Position numbers and translations under genes: made by a program
Shown: positions 17,038-24,887 of the stretch, piece by piece
How the letters are laid out: the number at the start of each line of letters is the position of its first letter
Numbering within the stretch: position 1 is the stretch's first letter
Source of the DNA: Kluyvera ascorbata_C
Lineage (GTDB): Bacteria; Pseudomonadota; Gammaproteobacteria; Enterobacterales; Enterobacteriaceae
Direction: 5' to 3'
DNA: 64,000 nt
NCBI RefSeq assembly: GCF_044197065.1
Contig: NZ_JBIQOI010000008.1
Coordinates: 120,569 to 184,568, forward strand
Notes under the pieces: model-generated
What the model was told of the DNA's origin: nothing
The model's input: only the letters and a program-made list of their open reading frames with translations
Database searches by the model: none

Positions 17038-17872
17038 ATGGAATCTTTGCCGGGTAGTGTTTGGCAATGATGTCGTTCATCTTCTCAACCAAATCCGAAC
17101 GCTTAAAGATAATGTGCCCCGACCCCTTCTGGAAGTAGCGAATCTCCACGTACTCATCCTCAAAAACGGAGGCGTGTTGCTTGCTGATATGCGCGTCAAA
17201 CCTGACTGCAAGATCGTTGCGATTCTCAGGGACGGGTTTGCCATCCAGCAAATTCAACATGCGATCCAAATCGGATAACTGCTCACGCCTGCGGCCATGG
17301 CGGAAATGAAATCCCCAGCGGTCATATTGCACTAGACCATCGACGATGATTTTCTTACCGAACATACAGGGGCTGTTGCTCTTGTAGTCCCAGCTCAGTG
17401 ATTTGAAGACGTTAATGATCCCACGCTCAAAGACTTCTGCTTTGCTTTGATGCAACTGCTCAAAGGTACTGACAATATTGGCCTTACTTATGGCGGGTAT
17501 GTCACCCCTCTCCAGACTGTTGTACCACTCGTCACGTGCCTGAGCGTCCATCAGCGCGATCATGCCGGATTTCTTCATCAGATTACGCCAGATACTACGA
17601 TCGATATTGCGGGTGATGGCTTTCATGGCTGTTTCAGGCGCTTCTGTTAACCAGCTCCCATAACGGTGCCCCTCCCGCATGGCCCAGTCATTAGACGTAC
17701 CGCCGCCAATGCTGATGGTTACCTGAGAGATCGTATCAAGTTGCTGGGTCAGAGTATCGATGCATTCCAGTGCGTTATTACGTCCCGTGACGACACGCTC
17801 AATATTGGTGGAGCAAATTATGTCGGTGTGGCCGGTTAACACTTCGGATTCGGTGAAGTTAAGGTCTGACAT
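17036..17872 (-). CDS. DUF4942 domain protein
   Basis: A 278-residue protein that fits the DUF4942 family found at the end of CP4-44-type loci, downstream of cbtA. Features include an early helical region (IDTLTQQLDTISQVTISIGG), a central WRNLMKKSGM segment and a C-terminal EIRYFQKGSGHIIFKRSDLV strand region. No catalytic motif is obvious and the function is unknown. A hairpin separates it from DUF957 upstream. Confidence 0.85.
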   Translation of the reverse strand: MSDLNFTESEVLTGHTDIICSTNIERVVTGRNNALECIDTLTQQLDTISQVTISIGGGTSNDWAMREGHRYGSWLTEAPETAMKAITRNIDRSIWRNLMKKSGMIALMDAQARDEWYNSLERGDIPAISKANIVSTFEQLHQSKAEVFERGIINVFKSLSWDYKSNSPCMFGKKIIVDGLVQYDRWGFHFRHGRRREQLSDLDRMLNLLDGKPVPENRNDLAVRFDAHISKQHASVFEDEYVEIRYFQKGSGHIIFKRSDLVEKMNDIIAKHYPAKIP

Positions 17873-17897
17873 TTTTTCTTTCCTTTATCTAAAAGCA

Positions 17898-17925
17898 AAG
17901 CGCCAGCCGGTAAGGGCTGGCGCTT
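17898..17925 (-). terminator. hairpin between DUF957 and DUF4942 genes
   Basis: An 11-bp perfect stem AAGCGCCAGCC/GGCTGGCGCTT with a 6-base loop. On the minus strand it lies after the DUF957 gene and before DUF4942, so it may end or lower transcription. Its right-hand edge is also the point where a 99-bp duplication found at 38062 begins. Confidence 0.7.
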
Positions 17926-17954
17926 ATACGTGTGTAATGAGTATTGCCTGGTGG

Positions 17955-18155
17955 TTAATCAGTTCTGGTCTGTTGCAGAAGCTGGATTGAGCGGGCGCGA
18001 ACACCATTTTGCACCCGCTCAATCCAGGACAACAACTTTGCTAAGTTGGTGTTGTCTTCGTCGTTGTCGAAGATGATCCTCGTACCGTTATCGACATTGT
18101 CCTGCAGCCAGCCAGTCAGACTATTGAGAGCGACTTCAGTGGTTAACTCTGGCAT
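17955..18155 (-). CDS. DUF957 family protein
   Basis: A 66-residue protein, start MPELTTEVALNSLTGWLQDN, ending with a basic helix VRARSIQLLQQTRTD. It matches the short DUF957 proteins that follow cbtA in CP4-44-like islands. Function unknown. Its 3' part is duplicated at 38091-38160. Confidence 0.85.
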   Translation of the reverse strand: MPELTTEVALNSLTGWLQDNVDNGTRIIFDNDEDNTNLAKLLSWIERVQNGVRARSIQLLQQTRTD

Positions 18156-18184
18156 TAGAGTTTTTTGTGGTGATTGATGTTGTG

Positions 18185-18676
18185 TTACCAGTCAAATGTG
18201 GGAAAACCTGGCAGCACTTCGCCACAGGCATCAAGATGAATAATGCTGACGGAGTAACGACGCATAAGTGCTACCACCAGACGACGACAGGCTTTCGACA
18301 AACCGAGTCGTTTTAGCCGCAACACCGGAAATGACCACGCGCTCAGACGGAGCAGATAGCCGGTGCCTGAAAAATGGATCCATTCTGACTCGCTAAAGTC
18401 TTCATGCTGATGCGACTGTTTGTACAGCAGGGTGTTGTCGGCTTCGGTGATATGCGCGGTACTGCAATGGATACCGGTAAGGTGGACGGCGGGTAGTAAT
18501 GGATCTTCAACAACCCGCTTTCCGGGGGTATCAGCAATACGAAGTGAATATCCGTTGTCGCAGATCGCGTTAATAATATCGTCCAGTTCAATGCCATCGA
18601 TATCCACGATGATACGACCCATGTTGAGGGCCAGTACATTGATAGCATCGGCTTCTGCCGTCAGGGATAGTTTCAT
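18185..18676 (-). CDS. DUF5983 family protein
   Basis: A 163-residue protein of the DUF5983 family, which commonly follows the CbtA toxin gene. It overlaps cbtA by 4 bases and is therefore coupled to it. There is an acidic N-terminal half (IIVDIDGIELDDIINAICDN) and a basic C-terminal half (LSKACRRLVVALMRRYSVS). The function is not known; a link to toxin control is only suggested by position. Confidence 0.85.
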   Translation of the reverse strand: MKLSLTAEADAINVLALNMGRIIVDIDGIELDDIINAICDNGYSLRIADTPGKRVVEDPLLPAVHLTGIHCSTAHITEADNTLLYKQSHQHEDFSESEWIHFSGTGYLLRLSAWSFPVLRLKRLGLSKACRRLVVALMRRYSVSIIHLDACGEVLPGFPTFDW

Positions 18677-19053
18677 GAATGTTGCTCCCGAGCTGCATTT
18701 CCAGCGATGAGAAGAGTGATCCTTTTATACCCGTTACGTTGCATCAAACCCGTTGCCCGTCTGGCCCGGAGAATATCAATCACCCCGATAAAAGGGGACT
18801 GATGCTTAATGGAGAAACCGGGACGATCAATCCGCACCAGTTCAGATTTTTCAACGAGAAAATTGAGTGCATCTGACAGTGAGATACCGGCGTCAATATA
18901 TTGCGTAATAATCTTCTCATCGGAAAATTGCGTGTCGCTAAGCGAAAGGCCGTAATGTCTTTTTAACAGATACGTAAGAAGTTGCTGCCAGATTTCAACG
19001 GGCGTCGGGCGTGACGGTGCCTTCCGCTTCGGGATGGCGGATAAGGTTTGCAT
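18673..19053 (-). CDS. cbtA: CbtA-type toxin (YeeV family)
   Basis: A 126-residue toxin of the CbtA/YkfI/YpjF family. The family signature is clear: PVEIWQQLLTYLLKRHYGLS, then DEKIITQYIDAGISL and a C-terminal ILRARRATGLM. In E. coli CbtA binds the cytoskeletal proteins FtsZ and MreB and blocks cell division and elongation. The antitoxin gene cbeA lies 57 bases upstream. The length agrees with the usual 124 residues. Confidence 0.93.
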   Translation of the reverse strand: MQTLSAIPKRKAPSRPTPVEIWQQLLTYLLKRHYGLSLSDTQFSDEKIITQYIDAGISLSDALNFLVEKSELVRIDRPGFSIKHQSPFIGVIDILRARRATGLMQRNGYKRITLLIAGNAAREQHS

Positions 19054-19110
19054 AATGAAATGTTCCTGAATGAAGTCGGGTTAAAAAGAATGAAGGATTA
19101 TGGGACGGGG

Positions 19111-19476
19111 TTACCAGGTTATGCTGTCGTCTGGTGTCGGATAAATTGCTGTATAAATGTAGCCATGTGATCCGAGGGAATCTGCTTCACAGGTCAGCCC
19201 TTTTGCATATAACGTGACACAGTGCTGATGGCGGGGATTGAGCTCACCGGAAACCAGCATTAATTCCAGCTGTTTGAGCAGTACCGGAAATGCCTGATCG
19301 AGATGGCGTAAATCCGCATCGCTGAACACACCGGCGATACTGGCCCGATCAGCCAGATAATGCAGGCGGTTGCCTTCCTGTACCAGTCGTGCGCCAAAAC
19401 ACGGAGTGATGCCCGGTTTCAGCCCCCACCAGGGCTCAGAGACATCATGGTTTACTGGAGGTATTGGATTCGACAA
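19111..19476 (-). CDS. cbeA: CbeA-type antitoxin (YeeU family)
   Basis: A 121-residue protein of the YeeU/YagB/YfjZ family, with the motifs EPWWGLKPGITPCFGARLVQ and GLTCEADSLGSHGYIYTAIY. CbeA is the type IV antitoxin of CbtA: it does not bind the toxin but stabilises the MreB and FtsZ filaments the toxin attacks. It is placed directly before cbtA and after yeeT, the standard order. Confidence 0.93.
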   Translation of the reverse strand: MSNPIPPVNHDVSEPWWGLKPGITPCFGARLVQEGNRLHYLADRASIAGVFSDADLRHLDQAFPVLLKQLELMLVSGELNPRHQHCVTLYAKGLTCEADSLGSHGYIYTAIYPTPDDSITW

Positions 19477-19497
19477 TTTAGTGCTCCTTAATTAAGG

Positions 19498-19719
19498 TTA
19501 ATTGAGCGTGACGCTACGCAATACGACATACGGGCCGTTACGGTCCTGGCTGCGTTCAGCGAATACAGCCAGCACACCACTGATATCCTGCACCTCCCGG
19601 CCGGCATAGTGGCAGATACTGCCGGACCACACGTATTTCCCGGTACAGAAGCGAAACAACCGGGACTGCGGTTGTTGACGGTATATTGCCATTGCCTGAC
19701 GTTTGCTGATTATTTTCAT
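19498..19719 (-). CDS. yeeT: YeeT (DUF987) family protein
   Basis: A 73-residue protein matching YeeT/YkfH/YpjJ. It starts MKIISKRQAMAIYRQQPQSR and contains a short cysteine/histidine patch (FCTGKYVWSGSICHYAGRE). Function unknown. It is always found between the RadC-like gene and cbeA in these islands, as here. Confidence 0.88.
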   Translation of the reverse strand: MKIISKRQAMAIYRQQPQSRLFRFCTGKYVWSGSICHYAGREVQDISGVLAVFAERSQDRNGPYVVLRSVTLN

Positions 19720-19732
19720 CGCTGTTTACTCC

Positions 19733-20212
19733 TTACAGCCAGCCGCGCTCAGCAAAAGAGACAATATCCATCCCGCCGATGATCAGATGGTCCGGCAGGC
19801 GAATGTCAACCAGTTCCAGAGCCTGTTTCAGACGTTCCGTAATCAGCCTGTCGGCTTTACTGGGTTCAGCCTCTCCCGACGGGTGGTTATGCGCAAGAAT
19901 GGCTGCGGCAGCGTTATTTTTCAGGCCGGATTTAACGACCTCACGCGGGTGAACGGTGACAGTGTTGATCGTCCCCAGAAACAGTGTGTCGTGGGCTATC
20001 AGTCGATTCTGGTTGTCAAGCCACAGGACGGTGAAAGCTTCGCGGTCAAGTGTGGCAAGCTGCAGACGCAGCCAGTCACGAACGGCATGGCTGGAGGGAA
20101 ATGACGTGCCGGGTTCGCGTAGCTGGTACTCCAGCAGGGTTAAGGCTTCCCGGATAGTGTGTTGTTCTGATGACGTTAATGAGGCGGCAAATAGCGGTAG
20201 CTGTTGTTCCAT
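19733..20212 (-). CDS. yeeS: RadC-like JAB-domain protein, YeeS
   Basis: A 159-residue protein with the MPN/JAB metal site intact: a conserved glutamate-side region and ILAHNHPSGEAEPSKAD near residue 108 (HxHPxxxxxPSxxD). The length matches prophage RadC paralogues (YeeS, YkfG, YfjY), which lack the N-terminal helix-hairpin-helix of chromosomal RadC. The substrate is unknown; despite its name RadC is not shown to repair DNA. Confidence 0.9.
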   Translation of the reverse strand: MEQQLPLFAASLTSSEQHTIREALTLLEYQLREPGTSFPSSHAVRDWLRLQLATLDREAFTVLWLDNQNRLIAHDTLFLGTINTVTVHPREVVKSGLKNNAAAAILAHNHPSGEAEPSKADRLITERLKQALELVDIRLPDHLIIGGMDIVSFAERGWL

Positions 20213-20224
20213 ACCAGAGCTCTC

Positions 20225-20707
20225 TCAGTCAATAATACGCATAATGGCGTTGCATTCCGCGTGGTTAATCGCGTAATCGCGCAGGTGGTAATAGTGTCCG
20301 GTCATGGCATCGCATTCCGTGCGACAGGCGTGGTGGCTGTAGGCGATGAGGCAGACCGCAATCCCGGCGGCTTCAGCGCTCATCTCCGCGCCGTTGCCGT
20401 TCATGGGGTTAAACAGCACCCATTTCTCATCGTCGCCTTCGTCAGCGTCCGGGGCCATAAATGCCCCGCCGTTGGCCAGCGTATAAAAATTCCAGATGCC
20501 CCCGCTGTAGTGCTCACAGAAACGCTCCATCCACGCAAAAACAGCCGGTTCAAGGATTATCCATTGTGGAATGCTGCCAAAGTGCTGCGGCCAGAAGGCA
20601 ATGCGCTGTTCATCCGGTACAGGTGTGCAGACAATTGCGGTTGCGTGCTGTTGTTCAGGGGATGCTGAGTCGACGGTATTGTCGTCCAGGGTGAGCATGT
20701 TGTTCAT
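20225..20707 (-). CDS. antirestriction protein, ArdB/KlcA family
   Basis: A 160-residue acidic protein with the ArdB/KlcA core: VPDEQRIAFWPQHFG, then GGIWNFYTLANGGAFMAPD and CRTECDAMTGHYYHLRDYA. These proteins block type I restriction in vivo without mimicking DNA. Its presence about 6 kb from a type I RM operon shows that both attack and counter-defence genes have accumulated. It overlaps the upstream 87-residue gene by 4 bases. Confidence 0.9.
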   Translation of the reverse strand: MNNMLTLDDNTVDSASPEQQHATAIVCTPVPDEQRIAFWPQHFGSIPQWIILEPAVFAWMERFCEHYSGGIWNFYTLANGGAFMAPDADEGDDEKWVLFNPMNGNGAEMSAEAAGIAVCLIAYSHHACRTECDAMTGHYYHLRDYAINHAECNAIMRIID

Positions 20708-20967
20708 TTGATTTCCTTTGTATTTTCAGGTGGGTTGTTGAAACGAAGTGACGGACAGGACTGTGCGTAGCCATTCTCATCACAGCGTGAGGGCCAGAGC
20801 CCCTCAGAGATACTTACGCTGCACAGGCTGAGTTCACCGGGACGATAAAGAAGGTGAGAGCACCAGGCGCACAGGTCGTCATCAGAGATGGAGCGGCAGC
20901 CTTGCTCACTGTTCAGGGAGAACGGATGTGGCGAAACCTGAATCACGCCGCCGGGAATACACTGCAT
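20704..20967 (-). CDS. 87-residue cysteine-rich protein of unknown function
   Basis: The gene starts at an ATG that shares bases with the DUF932 stop (TAATG) and ends overlapping the antirestriction gene by 4 bases, so it sits tightly inside an operon. The product has several cysteines (DDDLCAWCSHLLYRPGELSL, CDENGYAQSCPSL) that could hold a metal. No family is recognised. Confidence 0.7.
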   Translation of the reverse strand: MQCIPGGVIQVSPHPFSLNSEQGCRSISDDDLCAWCSHLLYRPGELSLCSVSISEGLWPSRCDENGYAQSCPSLRFNNPPENTKEIK

Positions 20968-21785
20968 TACTTCAGACTCTCCAGCAGACTTTCCGCCATC
21001 ACCCAGAGCGCACGGTTGAGCTTCACGTCACCGTCGATGCCCTTAACCGCACGAGTGTGGGTACGTTTACCCTGTGCGGTGCGCCCGCTCAGTCCGCCTT
21101 TCAGCAGGTTCTCCTGGATGCGCTGGTAGGTGGTCCACAGATCGCCACTTTCATCCTGCCAGCGGCGTGCAGACAGAATTTGAGACTCTGTCACTGGCTG
21201 GTGCTCTTCCCCAAAGCGGTACGTCAGCGCAGCCCTGGCAAACGCCTGTTGTGCTGGCGGGGGAAGTAACAGCGACTGCATGGCATCCCGCTTCTCCTCC
21301 ACCCTGTCAAATATCCCCAGCACCTCATATGCCCCCTCAATGACCTTTTCCACCACGTTGCCCCGGTGTGGAACCCGAATTTCACCAAACGACTGCCCGC
21401 AGACGAGCGAATTGGTGCAGACACTTCGGAATATTCCCGGGAGTAACTGAAAACTGGACTCACCACCGTGCGAATTCAGGATGATGATTTCCGGCACCTG
21501 CTGACCGGTGATTTGTCCTGACTTGCGCAGGCGTAGCATGTGTTTCGTGTGCTCGCGGCGGCCCGGGTCGCGTACCCGGGACTGGCAGGCGAAAAACGGC
21601 TGGAACCCTTCGTTCTGCAGGTTTTCCAGCAGGGTGATGGTAGGAATAAATGTATATTTTTCACTTCGCGAGGCATGTTTATTCTCCCCGAAGACGCTGG
21701 GGACGACCTGCATCAGTTCGTCACGGGTCAGTGGGCAGTCACGGCGTATCTGATTAATTTGGCCAAAGCGGCTGGCTAATCGCAT
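20967..21785 (-). CDS. yfjQ: DUF932 domain protein, YfjQ-like
   Basis: A 272-residue protein matching YfjQ/YafZ of CP4-type prophages. Family features: MRLASRFG start, an RSEKYTFIPTITLLENLQNE segment and a SLVCGQSFGEIRVPHRGN core. DUF932 proteins are common on plasmids and islands and related to LGT-like phage proteins of unknown role. The next gene starts at its stop codon. Confidence 0.88.
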   Translation of the reverse strand: MRLASRFGQINQIRRDCPLTRDELMQVVPSVFGENKHASRSEKYTFIPTITLLENLQNEGFQPFFACQSRVRDPGRREHTKHMLRLRKSGQITGQQVPEIIILNSHGGESSFQLLPGIFRSVCTNSLVCGQSFGEIRVPHRGNVVEKVIEGAYEVLGIFDRVEEKRDAMQSLLLPPPAQQAFARAALTYRFGEEHQPVTESQILSARRWQDESGDLWTTYQRIQENLLKGGLSGRTAQGKRTHTRAVKGIDGDVKLNRALWVMAESLLESLK

Positions 21786-21828
21786 GGTTTATTCCTTATC
21801 GGGTTAATCTGGCGGCATAAAAGCAAAA

Positions 21829-21855
21829 GCCCCTGCTCCGTGAGGAGGCAGGGGC
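21829..21855 (-). terminator. hairpin upstream of yfjQ
   Basis: GCCCCTGCTCC pairs with GGAGGCAGGGGC with one bulge, and an A-rich stretch follows on its left, giving a T-run on the minus strand. It would end the transcript of the small gene at 21896 before yfjQ. Confidence 0.75.
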
Positions 21856-21895
21856 AGATATGATGTTCATGGTGGGAGGGATATGGCGGGCAGGA

Positions 21896-22108
21896 TTACA
21901 GCGTATCCAGAATCTTCAGTATCTGCGCCATCAGGGCGGTTATCAGTGCGCTAACCAGAAGCGTCACGGCTTCTCTGGCGGCATCAATGCTGTCGTCATC
22001 GTAACCGGCCTGACGAAAGCGGATTTCAATATACTGCCTGGCCTGATGCCCGCCACACCAGGTCAGTACCTGGCTCAGGGCGGTTACCAGCATTTTCAGA
22101 ACGGTCAT
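21896..22108 (-). CDS. 70-residue small membrane-type protein of unknown function
   Basis: The ATG at 22108 is preferred because GGAG lies eight bases upstream; the frame is open further up without a ribosome site. The product starts MTVLKMLVTALSQVLTWCGG and has a hydrophobic C-terminal helix (AVTLLVSALITALMAQILKI) able to span or sit on the membrane. Between them is a charged middle with YIEIRFRQAGYDDDSID. Not recognised. It is the last of three short genes between the yfjR-like and yfjQ genes. Confidence 0.65.
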   Translation of the reverse strand: MTVLKMLVTALSQVLTWCGGHQARQYIEIRFRQAGYDDDSIDAAREAVTLLVSALITALMAQILKILDTL

Positions 22109-22190
22109 AGGGTTTACTCCGGACTGCGCAGCGGCAGCCCGTTGGTCATGTGGCATTTTTTAGGTTGGGAAACGTTAACCAGGGGGGGGC

Positions 22191-22550
22191 TCAGTGGTAA
22201 GTGTAACGCCACCCCCCCTTATCAGTAGTGACGACGACTTCTGAAGCCACGCAGTTATTATAAAAACTCACGCTGACGGACTGCCCGTAACGCAGGGTGG
22301 CAGGCAAAATAGTTTCTTTATTGCTGGAGTACAGATATTTCTGGTTGGCAATGCGACAGTTTCCCCGGTTCACGTCAATATTTTCGACTTTCACGGTGTT
22401 ATCCAGTGCAGTGACCACGACAGTGACGTAGCGTGTTCCGGCAGGGTGAACCTGATTACTGGTCTCCACTTTGATGGATGGCGTTGGCTCTGCCAGCGCC
22501 TGGGCTGACAGTGCAAACAGCGCGGGCACCAGCATGTGTTTAAATTTCAT
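22191..22550 (-). CDS. 119-residue secreted protein of unknown function
   Basis: Starts MKFKHMLVPALFALSAQALA, a clear Sec signal peptide cut after ALA. The mature part is beta-rich with two cysteines (GNCRIANQ and NNCVASEV) that could form a disulfide in the periplasm. It ends DKGGWRYTYH. No family is recognised. It lies between another secreted protein and a small membrane-type protein on the same strand, so the three may work together. Confidence 0.75.
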   Translation of the reverse strand: MKFKHMLVPALFALSAQALAEPTPSIKVETSNQVHPAGTRYVTVVVTALDNTVKVENIDVNRGNCRIANQKYLYSSNKETILPATLRYGQSVSVSFYNNCVASEVVVTTDKGGWRYTYH

Positions 22551-22604
22551 AATCTGTTCCTTTTAAAAATAACGTCATCAACAGGTATTAAATTCAGATG
22601 CAGG

Positions 22605-23069
22605 CTAGAGTGCATCTTTACCCACGCAGCCGTGGGTCCCGAATACCGGCAATACCTTTGCTGCCCCGGCCAGCGTGAATGTGGCATCCTTAACACCGTC
22701 TCCGGTTACTGAGACCTGTTTGCCATTACGTAACTGAGCCCAGGCCAGCGCCAGGTTATTACCGCCCACGCGACTGCCAGATTCGCTGATATCAATAAGT
22801 GCTCCACCGTCGATACTGACCTGAAGGCTTTTATCTTCATCCATACTGACCTGATGCCCGCTGGTGTCAGTAAATATGACTGTGGCCGGTTGCGAGCCAT
22901 AATCCTCGCAACTCAGAGACAGCTGCGACTGACCTTCCCCGTTGATAACAAACTCTGATACTCCCTGGCCCCATCCACGGGTCCAGGTCTCCTGACTACC
23001 AGATGCCTGCGCCATAACCGGCAGCAGACTGCCAGCCAGTATCAGGATGCTGAGTGATACATTTTTCAA
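22605..23069 (-). CDS. 154-residue secreted protein of unknown function
   Basis: The likely start is TTG at 23069, seven bases after AAGGAG; it gives a clean signal peptide (LKNVSLSILILAGSLLPVMA then QASGS). A longer frame from 23117 has no ribosome site. The mature protein is acidic and beta-rich with cysteines in LSLSCEDYG and at the C-terminus (THGCVGKDAL). Function unknown. First gene of the secreted/membrane trio. Confidence 0.72.
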   Translation of the reverse strand: MKNVSLSILILAGSLLPVMAQASGSQETWTRGWGQGVSEFVINGEGQSQLSLSCEDYGSQPATVIFTDTSGHQVSMDEDKSLQVSIDGGALIDISESGSRVGGNNLALAWAQLRNGKQVSVTGDGVKDATFTLAGAAKVLPVFGTHGCVGKDAL

Positions 23070-23123
23070 GATGAACTCCTTACTGTTAGTAAAACGGCGG
23101 TGCTGATGAATGAACATGAGGGT

Positions 23124-23801
23124 TCATTCCCGGATGAGCCTGCTGATGTACTGAAAATGCGGCAGGGCCTGAATAAATCGCGGGTCTTCAAAAATCCGCC
23201 GGATATGACTGCTTCTGGTGAAGCCACCGATGGTCATAACCACATCGGTGATGGCTGAAAGGGTAAATACCTGAATCTGCTCGCCAGTGACTGCCGTCAG
23301 GTACCACTCGCCTTCCAGACAGATAAGCCGGTAAGGGGCAACGGCGGACTGATGGTGTCCGTGGTGCAGAAAATGAATGCGGCGATTGCTGATGATGGCC
23401 TGGATAATGACCTGAAAACCGCCAAACAACGCCGGAGCCTGCCGGGGTGGCGCATTCCAGATAATGCAGGGGGAGTCCTGGCCGTTGTCGAGCAGGACAG
23501 ACAACAACTTAGGGTCAAGTGCTGGAAAGTAATGTGCCACCCTGGTTATCCGGGCAAAACGGATAATGTCGCTGTTGGTACGAAAGGGGCCCCGGGCATC
23601 CCGGAGACTGACGTGACCGTCGATATATTCCGTGTCGATATAGCGCAGTCGTTCACGCAGGTCGCGCTGAACGGTACGCTCAGAGACGCCAAACTCCTGA
23701 GCAAGTTGCCTGATACTGAGCGTTTCCCCCATAAAGAGGCGGCTGACCAGTATGGCGAGACGGCTTGCCAGGCGGTCATAGCGTTGTTCCTGTTCAGACA
23801 T
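23124..23801 (-). CDS. yfjR: WYL-domain regulator, YfjR-like
   Basis: A 225-residue regulator. An N-terminal helix-turn-helix (LSIRQLAQEFGVSERTVQRD, about residues 28-48) is followed by a WYL region with SAVAPYRLICLEGEWYLTAV near residue 160. It matches YfjR of CP4-57, which is about 233 residues. It lies before the three secreted/membrane genes, 54 bases from the first, and may control this operon. Ligand unknown. Confidence 0.85.
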   Translation of the reverse strand: MSEQEQRYDRLASRLAILVSRLFMGETLSIRQLAQEFGVSERTVQRDLRERLRYIDTEYIDGHVSLRDARGPFRTNSDIIRFARITRVAHYFPALDPKLLSVLLDNGQDSPCIIWNAPPRQAPALFGGFQVIIQAIISNRRIHFLHHGHHQSAVAPYRLICLEGEWYLTAVTGEQIQVFTLSAITDVVMTIGGFTRSSHIRRIFEDPRFIQALPHFQYISRLIRE

Positions 23802-23862
23802 GAGTGATGCTTCCTGCGCAAATTGCAGCCCTGTCGTGGCTACTGGTTAAGTAAAAAAGGTG

Positions 23863-24591
23863 TTAACGGGAAAGGTGCTGCTGTCTCAGCCATGACACGA
23901 TGATGCATGCGGGAATCGTGACCCGATAAGCCGGACCGGCGATGTCGGAAATCATCCATGCTGAACTCAGTGCGATGGACAGAGGACCCGCCAGTACGGA
24001 AAGTGCACGTGAAGCGACCACAACAGTTCCCCAGGTGGCGACACCGCCAAGGGAGGTGATGACACTGGCAGACAGCATTGTTGCCAGCTCGAGCGCAGCC
24101 AGTGAGGAAGTCCGGATGGCAGCCTGAACGGCGATAAGAATGAGTTGCGGCGTGGGGTTTGTCAGATCCAGATGCATATTGCGGGAAAAAGCAGCCAGCT
24201 CTTCTGGTGTCATCTGATCCAGGCTCTTTTCCAGTACCTTCATCAGCAGAGTAAGCTCAATGGTTTCGGTAGTGCTTTTCTGGTTGTAATTCACATCAAG
24301 CTTGTCACACACATCGACGAGAATTTCCCGATAGGTCACGCCTTGCCCCAGCCGGACCAGACTCGCCAGGGTATTTGCGCCGTAACGCTGAAGCTCAGCG
24401 GCTATCAGTTGCCAGTAGCGGCGATGGTCTGGTGCCAGCAGACGAAACTCCGGGGTTCCGGTAAGACTCTCTGTCCAGCGGGTATCACCGTCGCGTGGGT
24501 CAGTGGTCAGGATGGAAACCAGCAGTTGCAACTCTTCATTACTGCACTGGCCCAGCAGGTTTAAATCAGGGTCATTACGGTAGACAGCCAT
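23863..24591 (-). CDS. YaaW-like protein (DUF3944 N-terminus)
   Basis: A 242-residue protein that resembles E. coli YaaW. The N-terminal DUF3944 region starts MAVYRNDPDLNLLGQCSNEE and is followed by HRRYWQLIAAELQRYGANT. The C-terminal third is hydrophobic (residues about 150-230) and ends in AYRVTIPACIIVSWLRQQHL, a conserved ending. It is probably membrane-associated. Function is not established. It is the first gene of the minus-strand CP4-44-like series seen here. Confidence 0.8.
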   Translation of the reverse strand: MAVYRNDPDLNLLGQCSNEELQLLVSILTTDPRDGDTRWTESLTGTPEFRLLAPDHRRYWQLIAAELQRYGANTLASLVRLGQGVTYREILVDVCDKLDVNYNQKSTTETIELTLLMKVLEKSLDQMTPEELAAFSRNMHLDLTNPTPQLILIAVQAAIRTSSLAALELATMLSASVITSLGGVATWGTVVVASRALSVLAGPLSIALSSAWMISDIAGPAYRVTIPACIIVSWLRQQHLSR

Positions 24592-24887
24592 TATCGGTCC
24601 TCAGTCAGAGTGATATGAGGTCACACTGTAAAAGAGGCGGTTGCACGGATGTGTCATCGAAAATGATGGATTTTTATACGCAACGTTCGGCTGGCGACAG
24701 GGTATGTCGATATTTCGGCGGAGCGACCATCAGCCAGCCAAAATACCACATGCCAGTCCTTGTTCATGAAGGTGATATATATCTGAAAAATAATTGAAAA
24801 GGTGAAGATTGCATACATTGTGCTGGAGGGGATAGCGGGTTATCGGGGAGAGTGGTTGGCAGGATTCTGGCTGTTTAACACGTGGTC

